From: Thalassotalea crassostreae | GTDB taxonomy: Bacteria; Pseudomonadota; Gammaproteobacteria; Enterobacterales; Alteromonadaceae | Length of the DNA stretch: 64,000 bases | Direction of reading: 5' to 3' | Assembly: GCF_001831495.1 (NCBI RefSeq) | Contig: NZ_CP017689.1 | Location: 1,860,001-1,924,000, forward strand | Shown: piece after piece, positions 27,938 to 36,353 of the stretch | Layout: every line of letters starts with the position of its first letter | Numbering within the stretch: position 1 is the stretch's first letter | The notes under the pieces: generated by a model | What the model was told of the DNA's origin: nothing | Databases searched by the model: none | What the model saw: only the letters and a program-made list of their open reading frames with translations | Translations under genes and position numbers: made by a program

Positions 27938-28885
27938 ATGGATCTTGCTAGTCGATTGTTACTATTGTTAGAGGTGTCAGAATTGGGCAGTTTTACAAAA
28001 GTAGCAGAGCATAGAAATGTCAATCGGTCTGCTATTTCAAAACAAATTGTTCGGCTTGAACAAGAGTTAGGTGTGCAACTCCTTAATCGGACAACACGTG
28101 CATTATCATTAACGGTTGCCGGAACCGAAATGGTTAGCCAGGCAATTCATTTAAGAGACTTACTGAATAACTCAATACGTTTAGCTGAAAATTATCACAG
28201 TGAACCAAGAGGTGAGCTGAAAATCTCCAGTTCGACGTTATTTGGTCGTCAATACGTGCAACAAGCGATATTAAAGTTTCAAGTGTTATATCCGGATATT
28301 AGAGTTGAGTTGCTTTTAGAAGATAGAATGGTCGATATAGTTGGAGAGGGCTTTGATCTAGGTTTTCGTATTGGCAAACCTAAAGAATCTAATCTCATGT
28401 CTAAGCAGATCGCGAGAAATCGTTTATTGATAGTAGCTGCGCCAGAGTTTATAGAAAAATATGGCTTAGCGACAACCATCCCTAAATTAGAGAATATGCC
28501 TGCAGTAGTATATTCAGCTCAGGGGTTGTTGATTGACAGATTCCAATATTTAGACAATTCAGGTAATGAAGAGTATTTTCAATTGAATCCTAGTTACAAG
28601 GTTAATGATGTTGAAATGCTTATTAATACAGTGCTTGATGGAAATATGTTGACGGTAATAACTGCGCAAATGGTTGAAAATGAGATATTGGAAGGAAAGC
28701 TTGTTCCTATCATGACCCACATAAATTTAACGGATTATGGTACGTTTTATGCGGTTTACCCACATCGAAATGCACCGTTAAAAACCAAATTGTTCTTAGA
28801 TACTATCAAAGAAATCGTCGGTGAAAATGTTCCAATTTGGGAAACTAGAATTCCGAACTTTGATAAAATGTACGGACGTAGTTAG
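27938..28885 (+). CDS. LysR-family transcriptional regulator
   Basis: 315 residues. Winged helix at about 1-60 (LEVSELGSFTKVAEHRNVNRSAISKQIVRLEQELGVQLLNRTTRALSLT with the usual LysR spacing) and a periplasmic-binding-protein-like effector domain from about 90 to 295. It resembles the CrgA/AaeR-like branch. The likely target is the divergent enoyl-CoA hydratase-like gene. An AATAGGTG stretch precedes the ATG. Confidence 0.92.
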   Translation: MDLASRLLLLLEVSELGSFTKVAEHRNVNRSAISKQIVRLEQELGVQLLNRTTRALSLTVAGTEMVSQAIHLRDLLNNSIRLAENYHSEPRGELKISSSTLFGRQYVQQAILKFQVLYPDIRVELLLEDRMVDIVGEGFDLGFRIGKPKESNLMSKQIARNRLLIVAAPEFIEKYGLATTIPKLENMPAVVYSAQGLLIDRFQYLDNSGNEEYFQLNPSYKVNDVEMLINTVLDGNMLTVITAQMVENEILEGKLVPIMTHINLTDYGTFYAVYPHRNAPLKTKLFLDTIKEIVGENVPIWETRIPNFDKMYGRS

Positions 28886-28892
28886 CTGCGCA

Positions 28893-28924
28893 TAAAAAAG
28901 GGAAGCATTAGCTTCCCTTAATCA
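28893..28924. terminator. Bidirectional terminator between LysR gene and fabA
   Basis: AAGGGAAGC (28898-28906), loop ATTA, GCTTCCCTT (28911-28919), with an A-run before it. It sits between the stop codons of two converging genes. Confidence 0.82.
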
Positions 28925-28941
28925 TTCAATATTTTAGCAGT

Positions 28942-29457
28942 TTAGAATTTGCTAGTATCTTCAAACAGACCAACTTTAAGATCAGTTGCTTGATAGATTA
29001 CACGGCCATCAACTTCTACAGTACCATCAGCTAAACCCATAAACAGTTTACGCTTGATAACACGTTTTAAATCGATACGGTAAGTCACTTTGCTTGCCGT
29101 TGGTAGAATTTGACCAGTGAATTTAACTTCACCTACACCTAACGCTCTGCCTAAACCAGGGCCGCCAGACCATGCTAAGAAAAAGCCAACTAATTGCCAC
29201 ATAGCATCAAGACCAAGACAACCAGGCATTACTGGGTCACCTTTAAAGTGACAATCAAAGAACCAAAGATCTGGGTTGATATCTAATTCAGCAATGATTT
29301 CGCCTTTACCATATTTACCACCTTCATCGGTGATTTTAATAATACGGTCCATCATTAACATATTGTCAGAAGGAAGTTTTGAATTACCCGGACCGAATAA
29401 TTCACCTGTACCAGCTTGGATCAAGCCAGCTTTATCGTATGAGTTTTTTTGTTCCAT
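28942..29457 (-). CDS. fabA: 3-hydroxydecanoyl-ACP dehydratase FabA
   Basis: 171 residues (E. coli 172). Hot-dog fold enzyme; the catalytic pair is at H70 (WFFDCH) and D84 (PGCLGLD), at the same numbers as in E. coli. It dehydrates 3-hydroxydecanoyl-ACP and isomerises the trans-2 product to cis-3, the branch point of unsaturated fatty acid synthesis. Single gene. A site matching the FabR operator lies 118 bases upstream. Confidence 0.97.
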   Translation of the reverse strand: MEQKNSYDKAGLIQAGTGELFGPGNSKLPSDNMLMMDRIIKITDEGGKYGKGEIIAELDINPDLWFFDCHFKGDPVMPGCLGLDAMWQLVGFFLAWSGGPGLGRALGVGEVKFTGQILPTASKVTYRIDLKRVIKRKLFMGLADGTVEVDGRVIYQATDLKVGLFEDTSKF

Positions 29458-29574
29458 GAGTCTTTTTTCTCAATTTAAGTAAAGACGGTTGCTATTTGTA
29501 CGGTCGTCTATATAAAAAATTTTTCATATATAAATAAACGTATTATTTTAGCAAAATTCTAGGGTGTGTACTTT

Positions 29575-29592
29575 AGCGAACACTTGTACACT
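29575..29592. promoter_or_regulatory. Candidate FabR operator upstream of fabA
   Basis: AGCGAACACTTGTACACT reads as an imperfect palindrome, AGCGAACA-CT-TGTACACT. It differs at one position from the reverse of the FabR consensus known from enterobacteria (AGCGTACA-N2-TGTTCGCT). Located upstream of fabA, a known FabR target. Confidence 0.65.
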
Positions 29593-29675
29593 AAACAACT
29601 TATTTTTAAATAAATTGCAATTAATTAAGTTATGCGTAACCATAACCAAATAAATAATAACTATAAGTTAACGCA

Positions 29676-29939
29676 ATGAATGATAAGCCTAGCAAAAAAA
29701 TCGCATTAACCAATGCCGAAAAGCAAAAAAGATACAGAGATAAACAAAAAGACCAGGGTAAGAAAGAAGTTAGAGGTTATTTATCTAATGAAGCCATGGA
29801 GTGTTACGAGAAGATATGCTCGCAAACGGATTGGACCGATAGCACCGTTCTTTCTAATGCCATTCGAATTACCTATGCTGCGTATAAAAATGGACAGATT
29901 GGTTTATTGAATCGTTGGTTAAACGAAAATAAACTTTAA
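29676..29939 (+). CDS. Small basic protein, possibly ribbon-helix-helix-like
   Basis: 87 residues. The first 35 are very rich in lysine (SKKIALTNAEKQKRYRDKQK). After them comes a compact region, VRGYLSNEAMECYEKICSQT, then SNAIRITYAAYKNG. A strand followed by two helices would suit a CopG/Arc-type DNA-binding fold, but this is only shape-based. It precedes uvrY by 26 bases on the same strand and may be cotranscribed. Confidence 0.6.
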   Translation: MNDKPSKKIALTNAEKQKRYRDKQKDQGKKEVRGYLSNEAMECYEKICSQTDWTDSTVLSNAIRITYAAYKNGQIGLLNRWLNENKL

Positions 29940-29965
29940 GCAATAATAAAAATAAGGAATAGACA

Positions 29966-30610
29966 ATGATCAAAGTGTTATTAGTGGATGATCATGATTT
30001 GGTAAGAATGGGCGTGAGTCGATTGCTGGCCGATGCTAAAGGTATTGAAGTTGTTGCTGAAGTTGCTACCGGTGAGGAAGCGATAAGTTATTGTAAAGAA
30101 CAAAGCGTTGATGTTGTTCTTATGGATATGAATATGCCAGGTATTGGCGGTATGGAAGCGACTAAACGAATTATACGTTATCACCCTGACATTAAAATAA
30201 TCGTGTTAACCGTACATGTAGAAGAGCCATTTCCAACTAAAGTAATGCAAATTGGCGCTTCAGGCTTTTTAACTAAAAATGCGGGTCCTGAACAAATGGT
30301 CCATGCGATAAAAGCGGTAAAAGCAGGGCAACGATACCTGACACCGGAAATCGCCCAACAGATGGCGTTAAGTCAATTTAATGCGCCGGATGAATCACCG
30401 TTTGCAAGTTTATCTGAACGAGAGCTACAAATCATGATGATGATCACCCGAGGTGAAAAGGTGGTCGACATTTCTAAACAATTGAACTTGAGTAGCAAAA
30501 CAATTAATAGCTATCGCTACCGCATGTTTGAAAAGCTATCGATTAGCAATGATGTAGAATTAACCCATTTAGCGATTCGTTACGGAATGTTAAATAGCGA
30601 AAGCATTTAG
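29966..30610 (+). CDS. uvrY: Response regulator UvrY/GacA
   Basis: 214 residues (E. coli UvrY 218). REC domain with D8/D9, phosphoacceptor D54 (VLMDMNMPG) and K104 region; C-terminal LuxR/NarL helix-turn-helix (LSERELQIMMMITRGEKVVDISKQ). In gammaproteobacteria it pairs with BarA and activates csr small RNAs, which control carbon flux and motility. It lies five bases ahead of uvrC, the usual uvrY-uvrC arrangement. An AAGG box precedes the ATG. Confidence 0.94.
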   Translation: MIKVLLVDDHDLVRMGVSRLLADAKGIEVVAEVATGEEAISYCKEQSVDVVLMDMNMPGIGGMEATKRIIRYHPDIKIIVLTVHVEEPFPTKVMQIGASGFLTKNAGPEQMVHAIKAVKAGQRYLTPEIAQQMALSQFNAPDESPFASLSERELQIMMMITRGEKVVDISKQLNLSSKTINSYRYRMFEKLSISNDVELTHLAIRYGMLNSESI

Positions 30611-30615
30611 TTAAT

Positions 30616-32475
30616 ATGAACGAAACTGAAAACAAATCAGCGATAGATCCTAAGACGGTCTTTGACCATCAAGGGTTCTTAAAGTCTGTTACCGCGCAAA
30701 GCGGTGTATATCGAATGTACGATGAACAACAGACAATCATTTATGTTGGTAAAGCAAAAGATCTAAAAAAACGTTTATCAAGCTATTTTAGAAAAGATCT
30801 AGGAAGCGTTAAAACACAAGCATTAGTAAATCAAATTCAAGCGATAGATGTCACTGTTACTCATACTGAAGGCGAAGCGCTAATTCTTGAAAACAACTAC
30901 ATTAAGAAGTATCAGCCTAAATACAATATCTTATTACGAGACGACAAATCCTATCCATACCTTGTCATCACCGATCATAAGCACCCTAAACTTGGCGCTC
31001 ATCGAGGTGGAAAGCGAATTAAGGGTGAGTATTTTGGCCCATTCCCAACGGCAGGAGCAGTATGGGAAAGTTTGCGCTTAATGCAAAAGCTATTTCCGAT
31101 AAGGCAGTGCGAAGATAGTTATTATCGCGCACGTTCTCGCCCTTGTTTGCAATATCAACTTAAACGTTGCAGTGCGCCTTGTGTCGATAAAATATCAGAA
31201 CAAGATTACAAACAACAAGTAAACCTTGCTCGAATGTTTTTACAAGGCAAAAACGAACAAGTGATTTCAACGTTAGTTTCTAAGATGGAACAAGCAAGTG
31301 TCGGTTTAGAATTTGAGCAAGCGGCCAACTTTCGTGATCAAATAGCAACGCTTAGAAAAGTTCAACAACAACAGTTTGTCACGGGTATTACTGCTGAATT
31401 AGATGTGGTTGGTTTTTATCGTTTAAAGAACCAAGCTTGTATCCATCTACTGTTTGTTCGCGATCAAAAGATTTTGGGTAGTAAGAGTTATTTCCCTAAT
31501 ATTCCTGCACAAACTAGTGATGAAGAGATAGTGCAAGCTTTTATCAGTCAGCATTATCTCGGTCAAGCAGTTGAGCAAAGCCATATAGCGAAAGAAATCG
31601 TATTGCCAATAGCAATAGAGTCTCAAGCTGAATTAGCTAAGCTGCTGAGTGAGCAGGCGGAGCATGACGTGAAGTTATCAGTCAATGTTCGCAGTGAACG
31701 CTCACGTTATTTAAAACTTGCTACGACTAATGCTGAGAACGCATTAAATGTGAAAAACGCTCATAAAGAATCGATGCAAGCTCGTTTTGCAGAATTACAT
31801 AAAGTGTTTGAGTTAACCCAACCGATCGAAAGAATTGAATGTTTTGATATCAGTCATACCATGGGGCAACAAACAATTGCTTCTTGCGTGGTATTTAATA
31901 CAGAAGGGCCGTTAAAAAGTGACTACCGTCGTTACAACGTCGTTGGCATCACCCCTGGAGATGATTATGCGGCCATGTCGTTTGCGTTAAATAAACGCTA
32001 CGGCAAAGTGAAAGATGGCGAGAATATGCCTGACATTATCTTTATAGATGGTGGTAAAGGGCAGTTAGCGAGAGCTGAAGCTTTTTTTGCCGAATCGAGC
32101 TTGACCAAAACACCGATGTTAATTGGTGTTGCTAAAGGTGAGTCACGTAAACCAGGATTAGAAACCCTAATAATGGCAGGGTCGCATCAATTAATTTCGT
32201 TACCAGCAACATCTGGCGCTTTGCATTTGGTGCAACACGTTAGAGATGAGTCTCATCGCTTTGCTATTGCAGGTCATAGAGCAAAGCGCGGTAAGGTGGC
32301 GAAAAAATCTACGATAGAAGATATACCAGGCATTGGAGCAAAAAAACGACAAGCACTTTTAAAGTACTTAGGTGGCTTACAAGAAGTGAAAAAAGCCAGT
32401 GTTGATGAATTAACTAAGGTGCCAGGGATCAGTACTGAGCTCGCCAAAACAATTCATCAACATTTTCAAGCGTAA
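30616..32475 (+). CDS. uvrC: Excinuclease ABC subunit UvrC
   Basis: 619 residues (E. coli 610). GIY-YIG nuclease at about 27-105 (SGVYRMYDEQQTIIYVGKAKDLKKRL), a cysteine-rich region, UVR domain at about 210-245, an RNase H-like endonuclease domain with ECFDISHTMG and FIDGGKGQL, and tandem helix-hairpin-helix motifs at about 560-619. It makes both incisions in nucleotide excision repair with UvrB. Cotranscribed with uvrY. Confidence 0.97.
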   Translation: MNETENKSAIDPKTVFDHQGFLKSVTAQSGVYRMYDEQQTIIYVGKAKDLKKRLSSYFRKDLGSVKTQALVNQIQAIDVTVTHTEGEALILENNYIKKYQPKYNILLRDDKSYPYLVITDHKHPKLGAHRGGKRIKGEYFGPFPTAGAVWESLRLMQKLFPIRQCEDSYYRARSRPCLQYQLKRCSAPCVDKISEQDYKQQVNLARMFLQGKNEQVISTLVSKMEQASVGLEFEQAANFRDQIATLRKVQQQQFVTGITAELDVVGFYRLKNQACIHLLFVRDQKILGSKSYFPNIPAQTSDEEIVQAFISQHYLGQAVEQSHIAKEIVLPIAIESQAELAKLLSEQAEHDVKLSVNVRSERSRYLKLATTNAENALNVKNAHKESMQARFAELHKVFELTQPIERIECFDISHTMGQQTIASCVVFNTEGPLKSDYRRYNVVGITPGDDYAAMSFALNKRYGKVKDGENMPDIIFIDGGKGQLARAEAFFAESSLTKTPMLIGVAKGESRKPGLETLIMAGSHQLISLPATSGALHLVQHVRDESHRFAIAGHRAKRGKVAKKSTIEDIPGIGAKKRQALLKYLGGLQEVKKASVDELTKVPGISTELAKTIHQHFQA

Positions 32476-32613
32476 GTAAAATAAGCTGTATACGTTGATA
32501 ATAAAAAAAAGTGTATCAAATAGAATTTATATCGTTTCATCTGCGTGACATATGAAATCTATCAAGTACAATAAAACCAAAATAAAAAGCTATTAAGGCT
32601 AGTTGTAAAATTT

Positions 32614-33222
32614 ATGTGGACAATTCCTAACCAAGTAACATTATTTCGGATTATTTTAATCCCAGTCTTCATCGTTGTGTATTACATGCATGACATGATG
32701 CCCGACTTATTTTCCAAGAACTGGTCAAATTTTGCTGCGTTTGGTGTTTTTTGGGTTGCATCAGTTAGTGATGCGCTAGATGGTTATTTAGCAAGACGAT
32801 TAAAACAATCAAGTCGTTTTGGTGCTTTTATGGACCCCGTAGCTGATAAATTAATGGTAACAATCGCATTAGTTTTGATTGTTTCAGAATATCGCAATAT
32901 ATGGGTAACTATTCCTGCTGTAATTATGATTGCTCGAGAAATTGTTATTTCTGCGCTGCGAGAGTTTATGGCAGACCTTGGCAAAAGAGGGGATGTTGCT
33001 GTTTCTGAATTAGGAAAATGGAAAACTGCCGCTCAGATGTTAGCGTTGATGGGATTAATATGGCAGCCAAACTATCCAATTCCTTTAATTTTGTTTGATT
33101 TGCCAGCTGATGTGATCATTTGGGCAGCATGGATGTTTTATTTTTTCGCAACGGTATTCGCTTTTGTGTCAATGTTTCAATATCTTAAAGCTTCTTGGCC
33201 ACAATTGTCGGGTAAAAAGTAA
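32614..33222 (+). CDS. pgsA: CDP-diacylglycerol-glycerol-3-phosphate phosphatidyltransferase PgsA
   Basis: 202 residues. The CDP-alcohol phosphotransferase motif is complete: D53, D56-G57, A60-R61, G70, D74 and D78. About five or six membrane helices. It makes phosphatidylglycerophosphate, the precursor of phosphatidylglycerol and cardiolipin. The pgsA C-terminus here, with ASWPQLSGKK, differs from enterobacteria. It follows uvrC by 138 bases, as in E. coli, and is followed by the tRNA array, as also seen in enterobacteria (glyW-cysT-leuZ). Confidence 0.95.
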   Translation: MWTIPNQVTLFRIILIPVFIVVYYMHDMMPDLFSKNWSNFAAFGVFWVASVSDALDGYLARRLKQSSRFGAFMDPVADKLMVTIALVLIVSEYRNIWVTIPAVIMIAREIVISALREFMADLGKRGDVAVSELGKWKTAAQMLALMGLIWQPNYPIPLILFDLPADVIIWAAWMFYFFATVFAFVSMFQYLKASWPQLSGKK

Positions 33223-33303
33223 CCAAACAATTACAGAAATTAGCTAAAAATGCAGCAGATTAGTTGAATTTTGAGCAAACAGAAAAAAATTGATATTTAA
33301 GTG

Positions 33304-33331
33304 TTGACTCATCAATAGAACGATGTAGAAT
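33304..33331 (+). promoter_or_regulatory. Promoter of the Gly-Cys-Leu tRNA cluster
   Basis: TTGACT (33304-33309) and TAGAAT (33326-33331) are separated by 16 bases and lie 34 bases before the first tRNA. Confidence 0.75.
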
Positions 33332-33364
33332 GCACATCCGTTGACAAGGAGTCAACATTGGAAA

Positions 33365-33440
33365 GCGGCTGTAGCTCAGCTGGTAGAGCATCACGTTGCC
33401 AACGTGAATGTCACGAGTTCGAGTCTCGTTAGCCGCTCCA
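33365..33440 (+). tRNA. tRNA-Gly (GCC)
   Basis: 76 bases with encoded CCA. Acceptor GCGGCTG pairs with the TAGCCGC end, the anticodon stem is CACGTT-GCC-AACGTG, and the T-arm is GAGTTCGAGTCTC. First of five copies; first gene of a glyW-cysT-leuZ-like operon. Confidence 0.97.
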
Positions 33441-33481
33441 AATTTCTAAGGAAGTACATCACCAGCTTGACGATGAAAATT

Positions 33482-33555
33482 GGCGGGTTGGCAGAGTGGC
33501 TATGCAGCGGATTGCAAATCCGTGGACCTCGGTTCGACTCCGGGACCCGCCTCCA
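33482..33555 (+). tRNA. tRNA-Cys (GCA)
   Basis: 74 bases with encoded CCA. Acceptor GGCGGGT pairs with ACCCGCC, and the anticodon loop GGATTGCAAATCC gives GCA. Only copy in the window. Confidence 0.97.
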
Positions 33556-33559
33556 CTTT

Positions 33560-33646
33560 GCCCGGGTGGTGGAATTGGTAGACACAAGGGATTTAAAATC
33601 CCTCGTCTTAACGGACGTGCCGGTTCAAGTCCGGCCCCGGGTACCA
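33560..33646 (+). tRNA. tRNA-Leu (TAA)
   Basis: 87 bases with encoded CCA and a long variable arm (class II). Anticodon TAA in GGGATTTAAAATCCC. It starts four bases after the tRNA-Cys CCA. Confidence 0.97.
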
Positions 33647-33806
33647 TTTTCATCGTACACGTTTGGGGTGTTAGAAAAGAAAATCCCGCGCAAATCCATT
33701 TAGGAAGAGCGTACCGCTAGGCACGGATAAGGGTACCTTACAAAGGCAAGTAAGGGTTGTAAGAAAAAAATCTATTATTTATAATAGTTAGGTAAAACTA
33801 AATGAA

Positions 33807-33882
33807 GCGGCTGTAGCTCAGCTGGTAGAGCATCACGTTGCCAACGTGAATGTCACGAGTTCGAGTCTCGTTAGCCGCTCCA
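33807..33882 (+). tRNA. tRNA-Gly (GCC), copy 2
   Basis: 76 bases, identical to the copy at 33365. It follows a 160-base spacer without a gene. Confidence 0.97.
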
Positions 33883-33910
33883 ATTTAGATTTTGCAATAG
33901 ATTATATGAA

Positions 33911-33986
33911 GCGGCTGTAGCTCAGCTGGTAGAGCATCACGTTGCCAACGTGAATGTCACGAGTTCGAGTCTCGTTAGCCGCTCCA
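33911..33986 (+). tRNA. tRNA-Gly (GCC), copy 3
   Basis: 76 bases, identical to the copy at 33365; 28 bases after copy 2, with similar flanks (ATGAA before it, AATYTA after it), suggesting a recent tandem duplication. Confidence 0.97.
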
Positions 33987-34050
33987 ATCTACATTTTGCT
34001 ACTTGTTCATTGAGAAATGAAAGGCATAACTCTTATCATGAGAGCACAGT

Positions 34051-34137
34051 GCCCGGGTGGTGGAATTGGTAGACACAAGGGATTTAAAATCCCTCGTCTT
34101 AACGGACGTGCCGGTTCAAGTCCGGCCCCGGGTACCA
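34051..34137 (+). tRNA. tRNA-Leu (TAA), copy 2
   Basis: 87 bases, identical to the copy at 33560. Its 3' end lies inside the 366-base duplicated unit described next. Confidence 0.97.
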
Positions 34138-34160
34138 TTTTATGGTGTTCGCCTTAATCA

Positions 34161-34225
34161 GGATTTAAAATCCCTCGTACTCTTTATACCGAGACGTGGT
34201 GATTCAAGTCCAGTTTCAGGTAACA
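34161..34225 (+). pseudogene. Degenerate tRNA-Leu copy 1
   Basis: Retains the anticodon region ATTTAAAATCCCTCGT and a T-arm-like ATTCAAGTCCAG. The acceptor 5' half is lost, the variable arm is changed (TCTTTATACCGAGACGTGG), and the 3' end has decayed to GGTAACA. Confidence 0.8.
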
Positions 34226-34278
34226 TTCATGGTATTAACCATTTCATCAATGTACAAAAAGCAAAGGCTCTATATGAA

Positions 34279-34354
34279 GCGGCTGTAGCTCAGTTGGTAG
34301 AGCATCACGTTGCCAACGTGAATGTCACGAGTTCGAGTCTCGTTAGCCGCTCCA
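34279..34354 (+). tRNA. tRNA-Gly (GCC), copy 4
   Basis: 76 bases. Differs from the other four copies at one D-loop position (CAGTTGG instead of CAGCTGG), a change seen in many functional tRNA-Gly genes. Confidence 0.96.
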
Positions 34355-34437
34355 ATTTCTTTGTTTTACAATTCCAATTAAATTATAGAATTTAAATATC
34401 AGTCATAAATTATTTAGCGACTGAAATTTGTGATCTT

Positions 34438-34503
34438 GTGATTTAAAATCCCTCGTATTCTTTATACCGAGACGTGGTTGTTCAAGTCCGGCCCCGGGTA
34501 CCA
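34438..34503 (+). pseudogene. Degenerate tRNA-Leu copy 2
   Basis: The 3' half is intact from the T-arm through the CCA end (GTTCAAGTCCGGCCCCGGGT, then ACCA), and the anticodon region ATTTAAAATCCC is kept. The 5' acceptor and D-arm are missing, so it cannot fold as a whole tRNA. Confidence 0.82.
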
Positions 34504-34526
34504 TTTTATGGTGTTCGCCTTAATCA

Positions 34527-34591
34527 GGATTTAAAATCCCTCGTACTCTTTATACCGAGACGTGGTGATTCAAGTCCAGCTTCAGGTAACA
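34527..34591 (+). pseudogene. Degenerate tRNA-Leu copy 3
   Basis: Duplicate of the degenerate copy at 34161 with one visible change (CCAGCTTCAGG against CCAGTTTCAGG). Confidence 0.8.
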
Positions 34592-34644
34592 TTCATGGTA
34601 TTAACCATTTCATCAATGTACAAAAAGCAAAGGCTCTATATGAA

Positions 34645-34720
34645 GCGGCTGTAGCTCAGCTGGTAGAGCATCACGTTGCCAACGTGAATGTCACGAGTTC
34701 GAGTCTCGTTAGCCGCTCCA
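34645..34720 (+). tRNA. tRNA-Gly (GCC), copy 5
   Basis: 76 bases, identical to the copy at 33365. Last intact tRNA of the array. Confidence 0.97.
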
Positions 34721-34880
34721 ATTTCTTTGTTTTACAATTCTTTTATTAAACCTAATCAATGACACAATGTTATTGCTCATACCCGTTTTTATTCGAACAA
34801 TATATTCGCTTAGCGTTTGTTAAATCCAGATAAGTTTCATATTCTTTATAACTATCGAACTAAAACAATAGTTAATAATT

Positions 34881-35537
34881 ATGCCGTTCAAACCTCTGTT
34901 CAAAACCGTTTTAATTTTATTGTCTATTTCTATCGCTGGTTGTCAGTCGAGCTATTACTCTGTCATGGAAATGATGGGCTATCATAAACGAGATATCATG
35001 GTAGAACGTGTTGAAGACGCCCAGCAGTCTCAACAAGACGCACAAAAGCAATTTCAATCGGCATAGGAACAGTTATCAGAGCTTATTCAGTTTGAAGGGG
35101 GCGATCTTGAACAGCAATATGAAGAAACTAAAGATAACTACGAGGCCAGCCAAGAAGCGGCAGATGAAGTTGAAGAACGAATAGATGACATTGAAGATGT
35201 TGCTATTGCTTTATTTATTGAATGGCAAGATGAAATTGAACAATACACGAATAAAGATTTAAAACGTCGAAGCGAAAAGCAATTAGCCACTACCAAACAT
35301 GATTACGAGCAGTTGATACGCAGTATGGATAAGGCTCATTCAAGAATGGAACCTGTTTTAGCGGCGCTAAAAGATAATACACTGTACCTAAAACACAATT
35401 TAAATGCACAAGCTATTGGTGCAATAGCCGATGAATTTGAAACCATAAAGCGAGATATAACCGTTTTAATGTCGGTTATGAATAAGGCAATAGAAGATTC
35501 TGAGTCATTTATTAAAATGTTAGAGAAAAAGCGCTAA
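34881..35537 (+). pseudogene. DUF2959 lipoprotein gene interrupted by one in-frame TAG
   Basis: The frame runs from ATG 34881 to the stop at 35535-35537 with a single TAG at 35064-35066 after codon 61. Both sides belong to one DUF2959-type protein: a lipoprotein signal (lipobox IAGC, cysteine 21), the start SSYYSVMEMMGYHKRDIMVERVED, then a long helical and coiled-coil body with LAALKDNTLYLKHNLNAQAI. Family members have leucine about here (SALEQL), so TTG to TAG is the simplest change. It is either a recent pseudogene, a sequencing error or a readthrough site. Downstream codons show no other damage. DUF2959 function is unknown. Confidence 0.85.
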
Positions 35538-35611
35538 TAAAGGATTGTTGTTTGTGCCACAGCCTCTATAATCATTTAAACTTTCAACAATAATTTAATT
35601 GGTAAAACACT

Positions 35612-35965
35612 ATGGCTGAAGAAACTATATTCTCTAAGATAATTCGTCAAGAAATACCGACACCGCTTTTATATCAAGATGATTTAGTGACCGCGTTTAG
35701 AGATATTTCACCGCAAGCAGATACGCATATATTAATTATTCCAAACAAACTAATACCAACGGTTAATGATGTACAGGAAAGTGACGAATTAGCCCTTGGA
35801 CGCATGATCACCGTTGCCAAGAAGCTTGCTGCTGATGAAGGTATAGCAGAAGATGGTTATCGTTTGATAATGAACTGCAATAGTCATGGCGGCCAAGAGG
35901 TGTATCATATTCATATGCATTTAGTAGGCGGTCAGCCGCTAGGTCGAATGCTATCTATTAAGTAG
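35612..35965 (+). CDS. hinT: HIT-family nucleotide hydrolase HinT
   Basis: 117 residues. HIT signature H99-I-H101-M-H103 followed by the [11 protein letters not shown] tail of bacterial HinT. It hydrolyses adenosine phosphoramidates and aminoacyl-AMP-type compounds. The N-terminus [13 protein letters not shown] is typical. Followed by the YkoF-like gene after 83 bases, as in a loose operon. Confidence 0.94.
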   Translation: MAEETIFSKIIRQEIPTPLLYQDDLVTAFRDISPQADTHILIIPNKLIPTVNDVQESDELALGRMITVAKKLAADEGIAEDGYRLIMNCNSHGGQEVYHIHMHLVGGQPLGRMLSIK

Positions 35966-36048
35966 TATTAACAATAACAAGCCTGACAGAGGTCAGAGCA
36001 TTAATACGTTGAAAAGACATTAATCGTTTAAATCAAAAAGAGTCGTAA

Positions 36049-36315
36049 ATGAAGATCTCAATCGAAATCAGTTTGTACCCGTTAGCAGAAGAAAAGTTTA
36101 AAAAAGAAATTTGGAATTTTATCTATAAACTTCGAGATAACGAACAGTTAAAAGTAATTACCAATGGTATGAGTACTCAGGTATTTGGTGATTATGACAT
36201 CGCCGTAAAAACCGTTATGGATGAAATTAAAGTTGTTCATGAAACCGTTGGTACAGCGGTGTTTGTTTGTAAGTTTATTGGTGGTGATCGTTCAGAAATT
36301 GAAGATGAACTCTAA
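36049..36315 (+). CDS. YkoF-like small thiamine-binding-fold protein
   Basis: 88 residues, a single ferredoxin-like domain: KISIEISLYPLAEEKFKKEIWNFI, then LKVITNGMSTQVFGDY, then TAVFVCKFIGGDRSE. This resembles one half of B. subtilis YkoF, which binds thiamine pyrimidine. The next gene encodes a small-molecule kinase of the thiamine/choline kinase type, which makes a thiamine-related role attractive but not shown. Same strand as hinT, with a purine-rich AAAAGAG box before the ATG. Confidence 0.72.
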   Translation: MKISIEISLYPLAEEKFKKEIWNFIYKLRDNEQLKVITNGMSTQVFGDYDIAVKTVMDEIKVVHETVGTAVFVCKFIGGDRSEIEDEL

Positions 36316-36353
36316 TCAATATTACTATTTTAACTTAAGGCTTTAGTTTCCTC

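Larger units (their letters stand above)
34114..34374 (+). repeat. Segmental duplication, left copy
   Basis: About 261 bases from the T-arm of tRNA-Leu copy 2 through a pseudo-tRNA-Leu and a tRNA-Gly. The same sequence recurs at 34480-34740, offset 366 bases throughout, with only a few substitutions (for example D-loop CAGTTGG against CAGCTGG). Confidence 0.85.
34480..34740 (+). repeat. Segmental duplication, right copy
   Basis: Right partner of 34114-34374 at a 366-base offset. The junction falls inside a tRNA-Leu T-arm, which explains the half-tRNA at 34438. Confidence 0.85.

Noticed and set aside
33647..33806. Possible terminator CCTTAC/GTAAGG in the spacer after tRNA-Leu
   Set aside because: Only a 6-bp stem with no T-run after it.
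33365..34720. CRISPR-like look of regularly repeated 76-base units
   Set aside because: The repeats fold as tRNA-Gly with encoded CCA, the spacers are of unequal length and partly duplicated, and there are no cas genes.
33341..34749. Several open frames across the tRNA array
   Set aside because: They translate tRNA genes and their duplicates; the repeated peptide similarity comes only from repeated tRNA sequence.
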